Shown here: positions 1 through 7,273 of the stretch, piece by piece | Layout of the letters: the number at the start of each line of letters is the position of its first letter | Numbering within the stretch: the first letter of the stretch is position 1 | Assembly (NCBI RefSeq): GCF_002266435.3 | Contig: NZ_CP029426.2 | Location: 868,001-932,000, forward strand | DNA: 64,000 nucleotides | Direction: 5' to 3' | From: Bradyrhizobium amphicarpaeae | Lineage (GTDB): Bacteria > Pseudomonadota > Alphaproteobacteria > Rhizobiales > Xanthobacteraceae | Notes under the pieces: generated by a model | What the model was told of the DNA's origin: nothing | Database searches by the model: none | What the model saw: the letters and a program-made list of their open reading frames with translations, nothing else | Program-made: the position numbers and the translations under genes

Positions 1-443
1 CGTTCGGGGTCGGGCAGCCCGACCTCGCGCGCCAGCGACAGCGCCTTGGCGCGCCGTTCCCTCGGCGTCAGCAGGCCATGGGCCTCGAACATCTCCGCCA
101 TCTGGTCGCCGATCCGCATCAACGGATTGAGCGCGGTCATCGGCTCCTGGAAGATCATCGCGAAACGGCGGCCGCGCAGATCGCGCCAGCCGTCGTCGTC
201 GAGCTTGAGCAGGTCGCGTCCCTCGAACTGGATCTCGCCGGAGGCGACCGAGACCGTATCGGGCAACAGGCCCATCAGCGCATGCGCGCACATCGACTTG
301 CCCGAACCGGACTCGCCGACGACGCAGACGATCTTGCCGGGCCGCAAGTCGAGCGAGACGCCATCGACGGCAAACGGACGCTCGGCGCCCTCAGGCAGCG
401 CGATCCGCAAGTTCTTGATGGAGACGGCGGGCGGAGCGGTCAT
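1..443 (-). CDS. Peptide-type ABC transporter ATP-binding protein (3' part outside window)
   Basis: Cytoplasmic ATPase subunit of a DppD/OppD-type importer. Translating from the ATG at 443 gives a frame open to the window edge, about 147 residues. It contains the Walker A motif GESGSGKS near residues 43-50 and a Q-loop in FQEPMTALNP, both typical of the dipeptide/oligopeptide/nickel family. The signature motif, Walker B and C-terminal half lie beyond base 1. It starts two bases after the stop of the upstream permease gene, so it is the fourth gene of an operon running SBP, permease, permease, ATPase. The substrate cannot be read from the sequence; peptides are only the family default. Confidence 0.93.
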   Translation of the reverse strand, partial: MTAPPAVSIKNLRIALPEGAERPFAVDGVSLDLRPGKIVCVVGESGSGKSMCAHALMGLLPDTVSVASGEIQFEGRDLLKLDDDGWRDLRGRRFAMIFQEPMTALNPLMRIGDQMAEMFEAHGLLTPRERRAKALSLAREVGLPDPE

Positions 444-445
444 CG

Positions 446-1285
446 TCAGCGTCCCTCCCGCGACAGGCGCGGGTTGAGCGCGTCGTTGAGGCCTTCGCCG
501 ATCAGGTTCAGCCCGAGCACCGAGATCAGGATGGCGACACCGGGAAACACCGTGATCCACCAGGCCTGGCGGATCACCGTGCGGCCGGCGCCGACCATGT
601 AGCCCCAGGAGATCAGATTGGGATCGCCGAGGCCGAGGAACGACAGCGAGGATTCCAGCAGGATCGCGGTCGCCACCATCAGCGAGGCCAGCACGATCAC
701 CGGCGACAGCGCGTTGGGCAGGATCTCGCGCATGATGATCCAGGCGTTGCTCTGGCCGGTGACGACAGCGGCCTGGACATATTCGCGCGTCCGCAGCGAC
801 AGCACCTCGCCGCGCACGAGGCGGGCGACCGGCGGCCAGCTCACCAGCGCGATCGAGGTCACGATCGAATAGATCGAGGGCTGCAGGATCGCGACCAGCA
901 CGATCGCGAGCGCGAAGCTCGGGATAGTCTGGAAGAACTCGGTGAAGCGCATCAGGGCGTCGTCGACCCTGCCGCCGAAATAGCCGGCCATGGCGCCGAT
1001 GGGAATGCCGACGATCAGCGCAACCAGCGTGGAGACCAGGCCGACGAGCAGCGAGACGCGCGCGCCAAAAATCATGCCGGCGAACACGTCGCGGCCGAGC
1101 GCGTCGGTGCCGAGCGGCACGGTCGAGAGCGTGAATGGCGGGAGGAACGGCCGCTGCACCATGCGCCAGGGCGAGTTCGGGAACAGCATCGGCCCGAACA
1201 GTGCAACCGAGATCGCGAGCAGCAGGATGATGAGCCCGATGACGCCGCTCGGACTCTTCAGCATCGATTTCCAGAACTGTTTCAT
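446..1285 (-). CDS. ABC transporter permease, DppC/OppC type
   Basis: Inner-membrane permease of the first peptide-type importer, 279 residues. The N-terminus is a short cytoplasmic stretch followed by a membrane segment (about residues 15-33). A typical DppC periplasmic loop with FGTD-like PLGTDALGRDVF then leads into five further hydrophobic segments. The cytoplasmic EAA-type loop, contacting the ATPase, is around REILPNALSPVIV. The start ATG overlaps the stop of the upstream permease gene by four bases (ATGA), indicating translational coupling. Length and layout are normal for the family. Confidence 0.95.
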   Translation of the reverse strand: MKQFWKSMLKSPSGVIGLIILLLAISVALFGPMLFPNSPWRMVQRPFLPPFTLSTVPLGTDALGRDVFAGMIFGARVSLLVGLVSTLVALIVGIPIGAMAGYFGGRVDDALMRFTEFFQTIPSFALAIVLVAILQPSIYSIVTSIALVSWPPVARLVRGEVLSLRTREYVQAAVVTGQSNAWIIMREILPNALSPVIVLASLMVATAILLESSLSFLGLGDPNLISWGYMVGAGRTVIRQAWWITVFPGVAILISVLGLNLIGEGLNDALNPRLSREGR

Positions 1286-2253
1286 GAGGCGAATTCGATG
1301 CGCGGATCGACCAGGCGATAGACCAGATCGGTGATGAGGTTGAAGATCAGGACCATGGCCGAGCAGATCACGAAGACGCCGAGCAGCAGATTATAGTCGC
1401 GCTGCAACAGCGCGTCGTACATCAGGCGCCCGATGCCGGGCCAGGCGAACACGGTCTCGGTGATGACGGCGCCGCCGATCAGCGTTCCCGAATGCACGCC
1501 GGCCAGCGTCACGACGGGCAGCAGCGCGTTGCGCAGCACGTGGCGGCGCTGGATCACGGCGTCGGAAAGGCCCTTCGCGCGCGCGGTCTTGACGAAGTCG
1601 AGCCGCTTCACCTCCAGCATCGAGGCGCGCGTCATGCGGGTATAGGTCGCCATGAAGAACAGGCCGAGCGTCATCGCCGGCATGATCAGGTGTTTTCCGA
1701 CGTCGACCGCGTGGGCAAGGCCGGTCAGATTGGCGCCGACCGTCTCGTAACCGAAACTCGGCAGCCAATCCATGGTGACCGAGAACAGCAGGATGCCCAT
1801 CAACGCCACCCAGAACAGCGGCATGGCGTAGAAGATCAGTGCGAACACGGTGATGGCGGTGTCGAGGAAGGTTCCGGCAAAGCGCGCGGCGAAGGTGCCG
1901 AACATAACGCCGAGCACGAGCGAGATCGCAAATGCCGTCAGCGTCAACAGCAACGTCGCCGGCAGCCGCTCGCCGATCAGCTTGGCGACCGGCGCCTGCT
2001 GGCGGAAGGAGAAGCCGAGGTCGAGGGTGACGACGCCCTTGACGTAGATGAAGAGCTGCTCCGGCAGCGGCTTGTCGAGGCCGAATTTTTCCCTGAGCTG
2101 CTTGACGAAGACCTGGTCGCTGGCTCCGGCCTCGCCCGCCATCACCACTGCGGGGTCGCCGGGCGCAAGCCGGATCAGGAAGAAATTGAGGACGACGATC
2201 GCGAGCAGGACGATCACGCCCTTGAGGACACGCTGGGCAACGAAGGAGAGCAT
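1282..2253 (-). CDS. ABC transporter permease, DppB/OppB type
   Basis: Inner-membrane permease, 323 residues, forming the translocation pore with the DppC-type partner. It shows the DppB pattern: an N-terminal membrane anchor, the conserved RLAPGDPAVVMAG segment near residue 28, then a cluster of five membrane helices. The EAA loop region is around LRNALLPVVTLAG and is followed by ETVFAWPGIGRLM near the C-terminus. It lies 99 bases downstream of the substrate-binding protein gene; that gap carries strong hairpins (2297-2340). It overlaps the next permease gene by four bases. Confidence 0.95.
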   Translation of the reverse strand: MLSFVAQRVLKGVIVLLAIVVLNFFLIRLAPGDPAVVMAGEAGASDQVFVKQLREKFGLDKPLPEQLFIYVKGVVTLDLGFSFRQQAPVAKLIGERLPATLLLTLTAFAISLVLGVMFGTFAARFAGTFLDTAITVFALIFYAMPLFWVALMGILLFSVTMDWLPSFGYETVGANLTGLAHAVDVGKHLIMPAMTLGLFFMATYTRMTRASMLEVKRLDFVKTARAKGLSDAVIQRRHVLRNALLPVVTLAGVHSGTLIGGAVITETVFAWPGIGRLMYDALLQRDYNLLLGVFVICSAMVLIFNLITDLVYRLVDPRIEFAS

Positions 2254-2296
2254 ATTAGAGAGTCATACCGGTGGGGTGACCTGCGGCCGCGGAGGC

Positions 2297-2340
2297 GGAG
2301 GTGCTCTTAGAGCACCTCCCCCCGCGAGCGGGGAGAGGTG
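2297..2340. repeat. Overlapping palindromes between SBP and permease genes
   Basis: Two inverted repeats share a segment. The first has perfect 10-base arms at 2297-2306 and 2310-2319 around a TTA loop. The second has 13-base arms at 2313-2325 and 2328-2340 with one mismatch. They cannot both form at once. The second resembles the element at 9870-9923 (shared arm GCGGGGAGAGG). Being inside the operon after the binding-protein gene, they may stabilise that part of the mRNA or partly stop transcription; this is inference. Confidence 0.7.
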
Positions 2341-2352
2341 AAAGAGCAGGGC

Positions 2353-3903
2353 TCACTTGTCGAGCCATGCGTCCTTGAAGCCGTCATTGACCCCGATCCC
2401 CGTGGTGATCAGGTTCTTGACCTTGCAGCGCATGATGGTCGGGAATTGCAGCTCGAGCATCCAGGCCACCGGCACGTCCTCGACCAGGATCTTCTGTGCC
2501 TTCTCGTAGATCTCCTTGCGCTTGGAGTCCGGGGTCGCGACCGCGCCGTCGGCGAACAGCTTGTCGATCTCCGGGTTGGAGTAGCCTTCGACGTTGTTGA
2601 ACACCTGGCCCTTGGCGATGTTGCTGGAGATGTAGTTACGGCCGACGCCGAGCGCGGGATCGCCGTACTGGTAGAGATAGGTGAAGGCGATGTCGTAATC
2701 CCAGTCGCCGATCTTCTGGTTGCCGCCGGCGACGTCGGTGGCGATGGTCTCGATGTTGATGCCGACGTCCATGAGGTTCTGCTTCACGGCTTCACCCCAG
2801 CGCTGCCAGGTCTCGCCATAGGCGAGCGGCAGCAGGCGGATCTTCTCGCCCTTGTAGCCGGCCTCCTTCAGCAGCGCCTTGGCCTTGGCCGGATCGTACG
2901 GGTATTTCTTCACGTCGTCGGTGTAGTACTTGATGGTCGAGGCCGAGGGGCCGGTCGCGACCTTGCCGAGCCCGTTCCAGATCACGTCCTTGGCGAAGTC
3001 GCGGTCGATCGCATACATGACCGCCTGCCGCACGCGCTTGTCGGCGAGCGGGCCCTGTCGGTTGTTGAGCCACAGCCAGGCCAGCGGCGAGAAGAACTCC
3101 CAGCCGGCGCCGGTGACGCAGGTGTCCTTCAGCTTGGTCAGCCGCGGCACGTCGAAATTCTCGACCGAGCCGCCGGGCAGCACGTCGACCTTGCCGGTCT
3201 CGTACGCCACCGACCGCGCCGCGGCGTCGGGAATGATCTGCCAGTAGATCTCGTCGAGATAGGGTTTGCCCTTCTCGTAATAGTTCGGGTTCTTGACCAG
3301 GCGGATGAACGAGCCCTTTTGCCATTCCTTGAACATGAAAGGGCCGGTGCCGACCGGGGCGTTGTTGTAGGGATTGGTCTTCCAGTCGGTACCTTCGTAG
3401 AGATGCTTCGGCACCATCGGCATCGAGCCGACCTCGAAGATGCCGAGGAACGGGCCAAACGGCTGCTTCAGCGTGAACACCACCGTATGGTCGTCCGGCG
3501 CCTCGACCTTGTCGACCTGCGCGAGGTTGGTGCGGGCGCGGGCGTGGGTCTGCTTCAGCATCTCGATCGAGAACAAGACGTCTGCGGCGGTGAAGGGCTT
3601 GCCGTCATGCCAGGTGACGCCCTTGCGGAGCTTGAAGGTATAGGTCTTGGCGTCCTCGCTGACGCTCCAGCTCTCGGCGAGCTCCGGCTGCGGCTCGAGC
3701 TTGGGGCTGTAGCGCAGCAGGCCCTCGAAGATGTTGCCCGACACCATCTGGGTCGGACCGTTCTGGACCATCGCAAGCATCAGGCCGGGCGGCTCGGGCT
3801 GGATCACCGCATTGATCACACCGCCCGTTTTCGGCTCCTGCGCCAGTGTCGGGGCCGCAAGGCCGCAAGCCAGCAGAAGACCAAGCAACACTCGTTTTGG
3901 CAT
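2353..3903 (-). CDS. Peptide-type ABC transporter substrate-binding protein (SBP family 5)
   Basis: Periplasmic binding protein, 516 residues, first gene of the importer operon. It starts with a Sec signal peptide (hydrophobic LLLGLLLACGLAAPTLA, likely cleavage before QEPKTGG). The family 5 pattern follows: LAESWSVSEDAKTYTFKLRKGVTWHDGKPFT near residues 80-110 (quoted only as a landmark region), PVGTGPFMFKEW, and ADKRVRQAVMYAIDRD. The length is normal for DppA-like proteins. It diverges from a TetR gene across 215 bases, a common arrangement for local control. The ligand is unknown. Confidence 0.94.
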   Translation of the reverse strand: MPKRVLLGLLLACGLAAPTLAQEPKTGGVINAVIQPEPPGLMLAMVQNGPTQMVSGNIFEGLLRYSPKLEPQPELAESWSVSEDAKTYTFKLRKGVTWHDGKPFTAADVLFSIEMLKQTHARARTNLAQVDKVEAPDDHTVVFTLKQPFGPFLGIFEVGSMPMVPKHLYEGTDWKTNPYNNAPVGTGPFMFKEWQKGSFIRLVKNPNYYEKGKPYLDEIYWQIIPDAAARSVAYETGKVDVLPGGSVENFDVPRLTKLKDTCVTGAGWEFFSPLAWLWLNNRQGPLADKRVRQAVMYAIDRDFAKDVIWNGLGKVATGPSASTIKYYTDDVKKYPYDPAKAKALLKEAGYKGEKIRLLPLAYGETWQRWGEAVKQNLMDVGINIETIATDVAGGNQKIGDWDYDIAFTYLYQYGDPALGVGRNYISSNIAKGQVFNNVEGYSNPEIDKLFADGAVATPDSKRKEIYEKAQKILVEDVPVAWMLELQFPTIMRCKVKNLITTGIGVNDGFKDAWLDK

Positions 3904-4118
3904 ATCGTATCTTTCTCAAGCGTGACCAGCCGTCAGCGCTTCGCACGTCATGGCGCGCAAAGCTACGGCCGGTCCATCCCAGTCCCCATCCGGTATCGAG
4001 GCTCACACAGTCCTGTTCGGCGCGGCAAGATGAAAGTCGCGACAGTGTTCGCACAAAAAATGTACAGCTCGTCCTGTTTTCACTTGATTCATTGTCGTGT
4101 CACGGAGACAAGTCGGCC
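3904..4118. other. Divergent intergenic region, SBP operon / tetR
   Basis: This 215-base spacer must hold the promoters of the leftward ABC operon and the rightward tetR gene. It is locally AT-rich around 4049-4090. No convincing perfect palindrome was found that would mark the TetR operator, and it does not contain the palindrome seen at 4841-4858. Confidence 0.4.
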
Positions 4119-4757
4119 ATGGACAATGCCACGCGCTCCGAACGATCCCGTAATGCTGCGCTCGAGGCGGCGATCGCGATCATCGCGCGCGATGGGCCGG
4201 GCCGGTTGACGCTCGACGCGATCGCGCGCGAGAGCGGCCTCAGCAAGGGCGGCGTGATGCACCAGTTCCGCACCAAGGAGGCGGTGCTGAAGGCGTTGCT
4301 CGAGCGGCAGATGGCGCATTTCGAGGAATTCTCGACGCGCTACATGGCGAAGGCGAGAGAGACCTCCGCCAATCCAAATCTGGCGACCCAGTTGGCGACC
4401 GTGCGCGAAGCGGCGACGTCGCCGAACTCCGACGCGCTGGCGCTGGTTGCGGCCATGGTGGAGAATCCCAATCTGATGGCGCTGCCGCGCGAGCGCGAGA
4501 TGGAGCGAATGGCGGCGATCAGGGACGAGGCCGCCGATCCGGATCTGGCCATGCTGCGATGGGCCGGAGCGATGGGACTGCTGCTGAGCTCGCTGTTCGG
4601 CATGTCGCCGCTCGGCAAGGATGACCATCAGCGACTGTTCGCGCGCCTGCTCGACGATTCGCAATGGACAGGCCTCGAACGGCCAGCGGCAACCGGCGCC
4701 GGCAAATCCGGAACGGCACCGGCCGCGAAGGCTGCCGGCCGGCGCAAGCGCGCCTGA
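4119..4757 (+). CDS. TetR family transcriptional regulator
   Basis: DNA-binding repressor-type protein of 212 residues from the ATG at 4119, which has a GGAG about 11 bases upstream. The N-terminal TetR helix-turn-helix spans roughly residues 27-58 (LTLDAIARESGLSKGGVMHQF, then TKEAVLKALL). The C-terminal ligand domain ends in a low-complexity Ala/Gly/Arg tail. It is transcribed divergently from the peptide ABC operon, and upstream of the lipoprotein gene whose promoter carries a palindromic operator. Either may be its target. An in-frame extension upstream to 3846 is unlikely because it would cover the divergent promoter region. Confidence 0.9.
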   Translation: MDNATRSERSRNAALEAAIAIIARDGPGRLTLDAIARESGLSKGGVMHQFRTKEAVLKALLERQMAHFEEFSTRYMAKARETSANPNLATQLATVREAATSPNSDALALVAAMVENPNLMALPREREMERMAAIRDEAADPDLAMLRWAGAMGLLLSSLFGMSPLGKDDHQRLFARLLDDSQWTGLERPAATGAGKSGTAPAAKAAGRRKRA

Positions 4758-4835
4758 TTGATCGTTGACGAAGCGTATTCGTGGCCTGCCCAAAGTCGCG
4801 CCTGCGGCAAATGGGCCATGCCTGCATTTTCGAAC

Positions 4836-4864
4836 TTTACAAACCGACTGGTCGGTTTTATGTA
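4836..4864 (+). promoter_or_regulatory. Sigma70-like promoter with palindromic operator in the spacer
   Basis: TTTACA (4836-4841) and TATGTA (4859-4864) are separated by exactly 17 bases. The spacer is almost entirely filled by the perfect palindrome AAACCGACTGGTCGGTTT (4841-4858). This is the architecture of a repressor-controlled promoter, and the ACCGAC..GTCGGT core is typical of TetR-family operators. It is 142 bases upstream of the DUF3313 lipoprotein gene. Confidence 0.7.
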
Positions 4865-5005
4865 TGCCGGCACTGAGGCAGCCCGAAGCTTCGGCGATGG
4901 CCCCAACGAAGTCGAGGGTTGGCAATGGTGAGCGCCGCAGCCGTGTCCCGTCCCAGACGCGGTTGCGGTCGCCGCCGTACTGAACAGTGCCAAGAGGAGT
5001 CTGGA

Positions 5006-5668
5006 ATGAATCGCTCGATCGCCGTGCGCGGTCTGGGAACGCTGGTGCTTTGCGTTAACCTGGGCGGCTGCGCCTCGGTCTCGCCGGTGCCCTATTCGGA
5101 GCTCGCCTCATCGGCCTACATGGCTCCGGACAAGTCGGACGTCTCCGGACGCATGCCCTATCGCTATTCCACGCCGGTCGACTGGCGCGCCTATAACAAG
5201 GTGATCCTCGATCCCGTCGTGGTCTATCGCGGGCGCGATCACCAGTTCGGAGACATATCCGAGAAGGACAAGGCGACGCTCGCTGCCTACATGCACAACT
5301 GTTTCGCCGACCGGCTGCGCAGCCGCCTCGCGTTGGTGCGCGAGCGCGGACCAAACACGCTGCGGGTCAGGCTGACGCTCACCGGCGCCGTCGCCAACAC
5401 GCCGGTGCTCGGCACGCTGTCGCGCTTTGACATGGCCGGCGCGATCTACAACGGCGTGCAGGCCGCTCGCGACGGCGAGGGGACGATGACCGGCTCGGTC
5501 ATCTACGGCGTCGAGATCTTCGACGCGACGAATTCGCGGCTGCTCTCGGCCTACGTCACCAAGCAATACCCAGCTGCCTACGACATCAAAGCCACCGCCG
5601 GCGCGCTCGCGGCCGCCACGGCCGGCATCGACAAGGGCGCCGACGCGCTGATGGCGCAGTTGAACTGA
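5006..5668 (+). CDS. DUF3313 family lipoprotein
   Basis: Predicted outer- or inner-membrane lipoprotein of 220 residues. The ATG at 5006 has a strong AGAGGAG ribosome site and gives a signal sequence ending in the lipobox L19-G-G-C22. The mature part begins ASVSPVPYSELASSAY and includes MPYRYSTPVDWRAYNKV, a pattern I associate with DUF3313. Its biochemical role is not known. It is followed 32 bases later by a DUF2147 gene on the same strand, so the two are probably co-transcribed from the operator-bearing promoter at 4836-4864. A longer frame from 4919 lacks a signal peptide and is not preferred. Confidence 0.85.
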   Translation: MNRSIAVRGLGTLVLCVNLGGCASVSPVPYSELASSAYMAPDKSDVSGRMPYRYSTPVDWRAYNKVILDPVVVYRGRDHQFGDISEKDKATLAAYMHNCFADRLRSRLALVRERGPNTLRVRLTLTGAVANTPVLGTLSRFDMAGAIYNGVQAARDGEGTMTGSVIYGVEIFDATNSRLLSAYVTKQYPAAYDIKATAGALAAATAGIDKGADALMAQLN

Positions 5669-5700
5669 CGCCGCGATCCATCCAACGAAAGGTGCTGTTG

Positions 5701-6270
5701 ATGAACATTCTCCTTCGCTTCGTGCTGCGCATCGCAATCACGATCGTGATGCTGGCGTTCGGCGGCCGCGCCGGCGCCGTCACGCCGGCAGATCCGAGCG
5801 GCACATGGCTGGTCGAGGACGGCCGCGCCCGCATTCGCCTCGAGCGCTGCGGGCCGTCGCGCGAGCGCCTGTGCGGCTTCATTGTCTGGATGAAGGAGCC
5901 GGCCGACAAGCGCGGCCAGCCCTACCGCGACAGCCAGAATCCGGATCCGGACAAGCGCGCCCGCATGCTGCTCGGCCACCAGCTCATCATGGGCTTGCAG
6001 GCGACGCCGGAGGGGCGGTTTGCCGGCGAGATCTACAATGCCGAGGACGGCAAGTTCTATTCAGTCTCGCTCTGGCGTGAATCCACCGATCGCCTGAAGC
6101 TGAAAGGCTGCCTGATAAAATTCCTGTGCCAGACCCAGACCTGGCAGCAGACCCTCGACGTCGTGCCTGGCCAGCTCGTCGGCCTGACCGGCGATCTCAA
6201 CGGCCCGCGCGCCGACAAGGAATGGGCGACAGTGCCCGCCCTGAAGCCGATCCCGGCGAAAGCGAAGTAA
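5701..6270 (+). CDS. DUF2147 domain exported protein
   Basis: Exported protein of 189 residues from the ATG at 5701 with a GAAAGGTG ribosome site. A signal peptide (about residues 1-26, ending AGA) precedes the DUF2147 core: DPSGTWLVEDGRARIRLERC, then LCGFIVWMKEP and GEIYNAEDGKFYSVSLW. It ends with LKGCLIKFLCQTQTWQ. DUF2147 proteins are small beta-rich periplasmic proteins; their function is undefined. It likely forms an operon with the upstream lipoprotein gene. Cysteines at several conserved places could form disulfides. Confidence 0.85.
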   Translation: MNILLRFVLRIAITIVMLAFGGRAGAVTPADPSGTWLVEDGRARIRLERCGPSRERLCGFIVWMKEPADKRGQPYRDSQNPDPDKRARMLLGHQLIMGLQATPEGRFAGEIYNAEDGKFYSVSLWRESTDRLKLKGCLIKFLCQTQTWQQTLDVVPGQLVGLTGDLNGPRADKEWATVPALKPIPAKAK

Positions 6271-6273
6271 CCG

Positions 6274-6585
6274 TCAGGATGTCCGCAGCGCCCGCCGCAA
6301 TTCGTCGAGCGCCTCTGCAAGCTGCTCGCGGTGTGCGATGTCGTCCTTGGGGAGGCCAGCGACGCTGCCGGCGAGCTCACGCAGGATACCGGCGAGCAAG
6401 CCGAAATTGAGGTGCAGGTGCACCGATTTGCGTTCGTCGGCGGCGCCCGGATGTTGCAGCACCAGCGCAACGCCGCTGCCGTCGAGCCGCGCCTCGAACC
6501 GCGATGAATGCTCGAAGGTGCCGACATAGAACTTGTCGGGATATTCGAGCGCGACCTCCGCCTTGTCGGGAACCGGCCTGGACAT
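6274..6585 (-). CDS. Hypothetical protein
   Basis: A 103-residue acidic/neutral cytoplasmic protein with no signal or membrane segment. The ATG at 6585 is preferred because GAGG lies six bases upstream; a TTG at 6609 would add eight residues. It contains PDKFYVGTFEHSSRFEAR and a leucine-rich middle, which suggests a small alpha/beta fold. I do not recognise the family. It ends three bases from the convergent DUF2147 gene. Codon use resembles its neighbours, so it is probably real. Confidence 0.65.
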   Translation of the reverse strand: MSRPVPDKAEVALEYPDKFYVGTFEHSSRFEARLDGSGVALVLQHPGAADERKSVHLHLNFGLLAGILRELAGSVAGLPKDDIAHREQLAEALDELRRALRTS

Positions 6586-6665
6586 CTGAACCTCGTCGAT
6601 ATTGATCAATTGTAGCCGGGAATAAACCGGGCCGCCTTGCGATAGGTCAGAGGCGGCTTTCGGAA

Positions 6666-6707
6666 TTGATCCGGATCAAAGCCAGGCCGCCGCTTCTGCG
6701 ATCGAAT
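6666..6707 (+). promoter_or_regulatory. FNR/FixK-type box and -10 upstream of irr-like gene
   Basis: TTGATCCGGATCAA (6666-6679) is a perfect match to the FNR/Anr/FixK-type half-sites TTGAT-N4-ATCAA. A -10-like TCGAAT sits at 6702-6707. If the box is centred at -41.5, as in class II activation, transcription would begin near 6714. That agrees with the ATG at 6763 and excludes the ATG at 6706. Confidence 0.6.
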
Positions 6708-6762
6708 GGCAACTGGCGACGCGGCACCGCGCGTTCAGCGCCTTTCAGCTGTGAGACGATCG

Positions 6763-7248
6763 ATGGACATCCAGGCCACGAACATCCCTGCGGTTGACGA
6801 TAGCGGATCCGAATTTGCCGGCCTCGAGCCGCCGCCCGATGCAGGCGTGCAGCGCTGTCTGCAATTGCTTGTTGATGCAGGTTTGCGCCCGACGCGCCAG
6901 CGCCTGGCGCTTGGCCGATTGCTCTTCCTGCGCGGGCACCGTCATGTCACCGCCGAGAGCCTGTTCGAAGAAGCGATGGCGGCGAGCGCCTATCTGTCGC
7001 TCGCGACCGTCTACAACACGCTGAACCAGTTCACCGAGGCCGGCCTGCTGCGCCGGATCGCCGCCGACGGCATCAAGTCGTTCTTCGACACCGACACATC
7101 GGTGCATCCGCATTTCTATCTCGAAGGCGAGGATGTGCTGGTCGACGTCGCCGAAGGCCTCGCCTTCACCAGGATTCCCGAAGCGCTTCCCGGCCACGAG
7201 ATCGCGCGGCTCGACGTCATCGTTCATCTGCGCCGCAAGCGAACCTAG
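6763..7248 (+). CDS. irr: Irr-like Fur family regulator
   Basis: Transcription factor of 161 residues, the size of B. japonicum Irr (iron response regulator). The winged-helix part matches Irr closely: AGLRPTRQRLALGRLLF (residues 39-55) and YLSLATVYNTLNQFTEAGLLR (77-97). Two heme-related features differ from the classical protein. The N-terminal heme regulatory motif with Cys-Pro is absent. The three-histidine cluster is reduced to H115-P-H117. It is therefore probably the second Irr paralogue, possibly without heme-triggered turnover. It has an FNR/FixK-type box upstream and lies near mddA. Confidence 0.85.
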   Translation: MDIQATNIPAVDDSGSEFAGLEPPPDAGVQRCLQLLVDAGLRPTRQRLALGRLLFLRGHRHVTAESLFEEAMAASAYLSLATVYNTLNQFTEAGLLRRIAADGIKSFFDTDTSVHPHFYLEGEDVLVDVAEGLAFTRIPEALPGHEIARLDVIVHLRRKRT

Positions 7249-7273
7249 TGCTGTCACGCGAGCCGGGCGCGGC

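Noticed and set aside
2338..4209. Open frame of 623 codons on the plus strand
   Set aside because: Antisense to the substrate-binding protein gene, which has a signal peptide and family motifs; the shadow has none.
6601..6612. Second TTGATCAA-like palindrome as another FNR box
   Set aside because: It lacks the four-base spacer between TTGAT and ATCAA half-sites and is not positioned before a promoter-like sequence.
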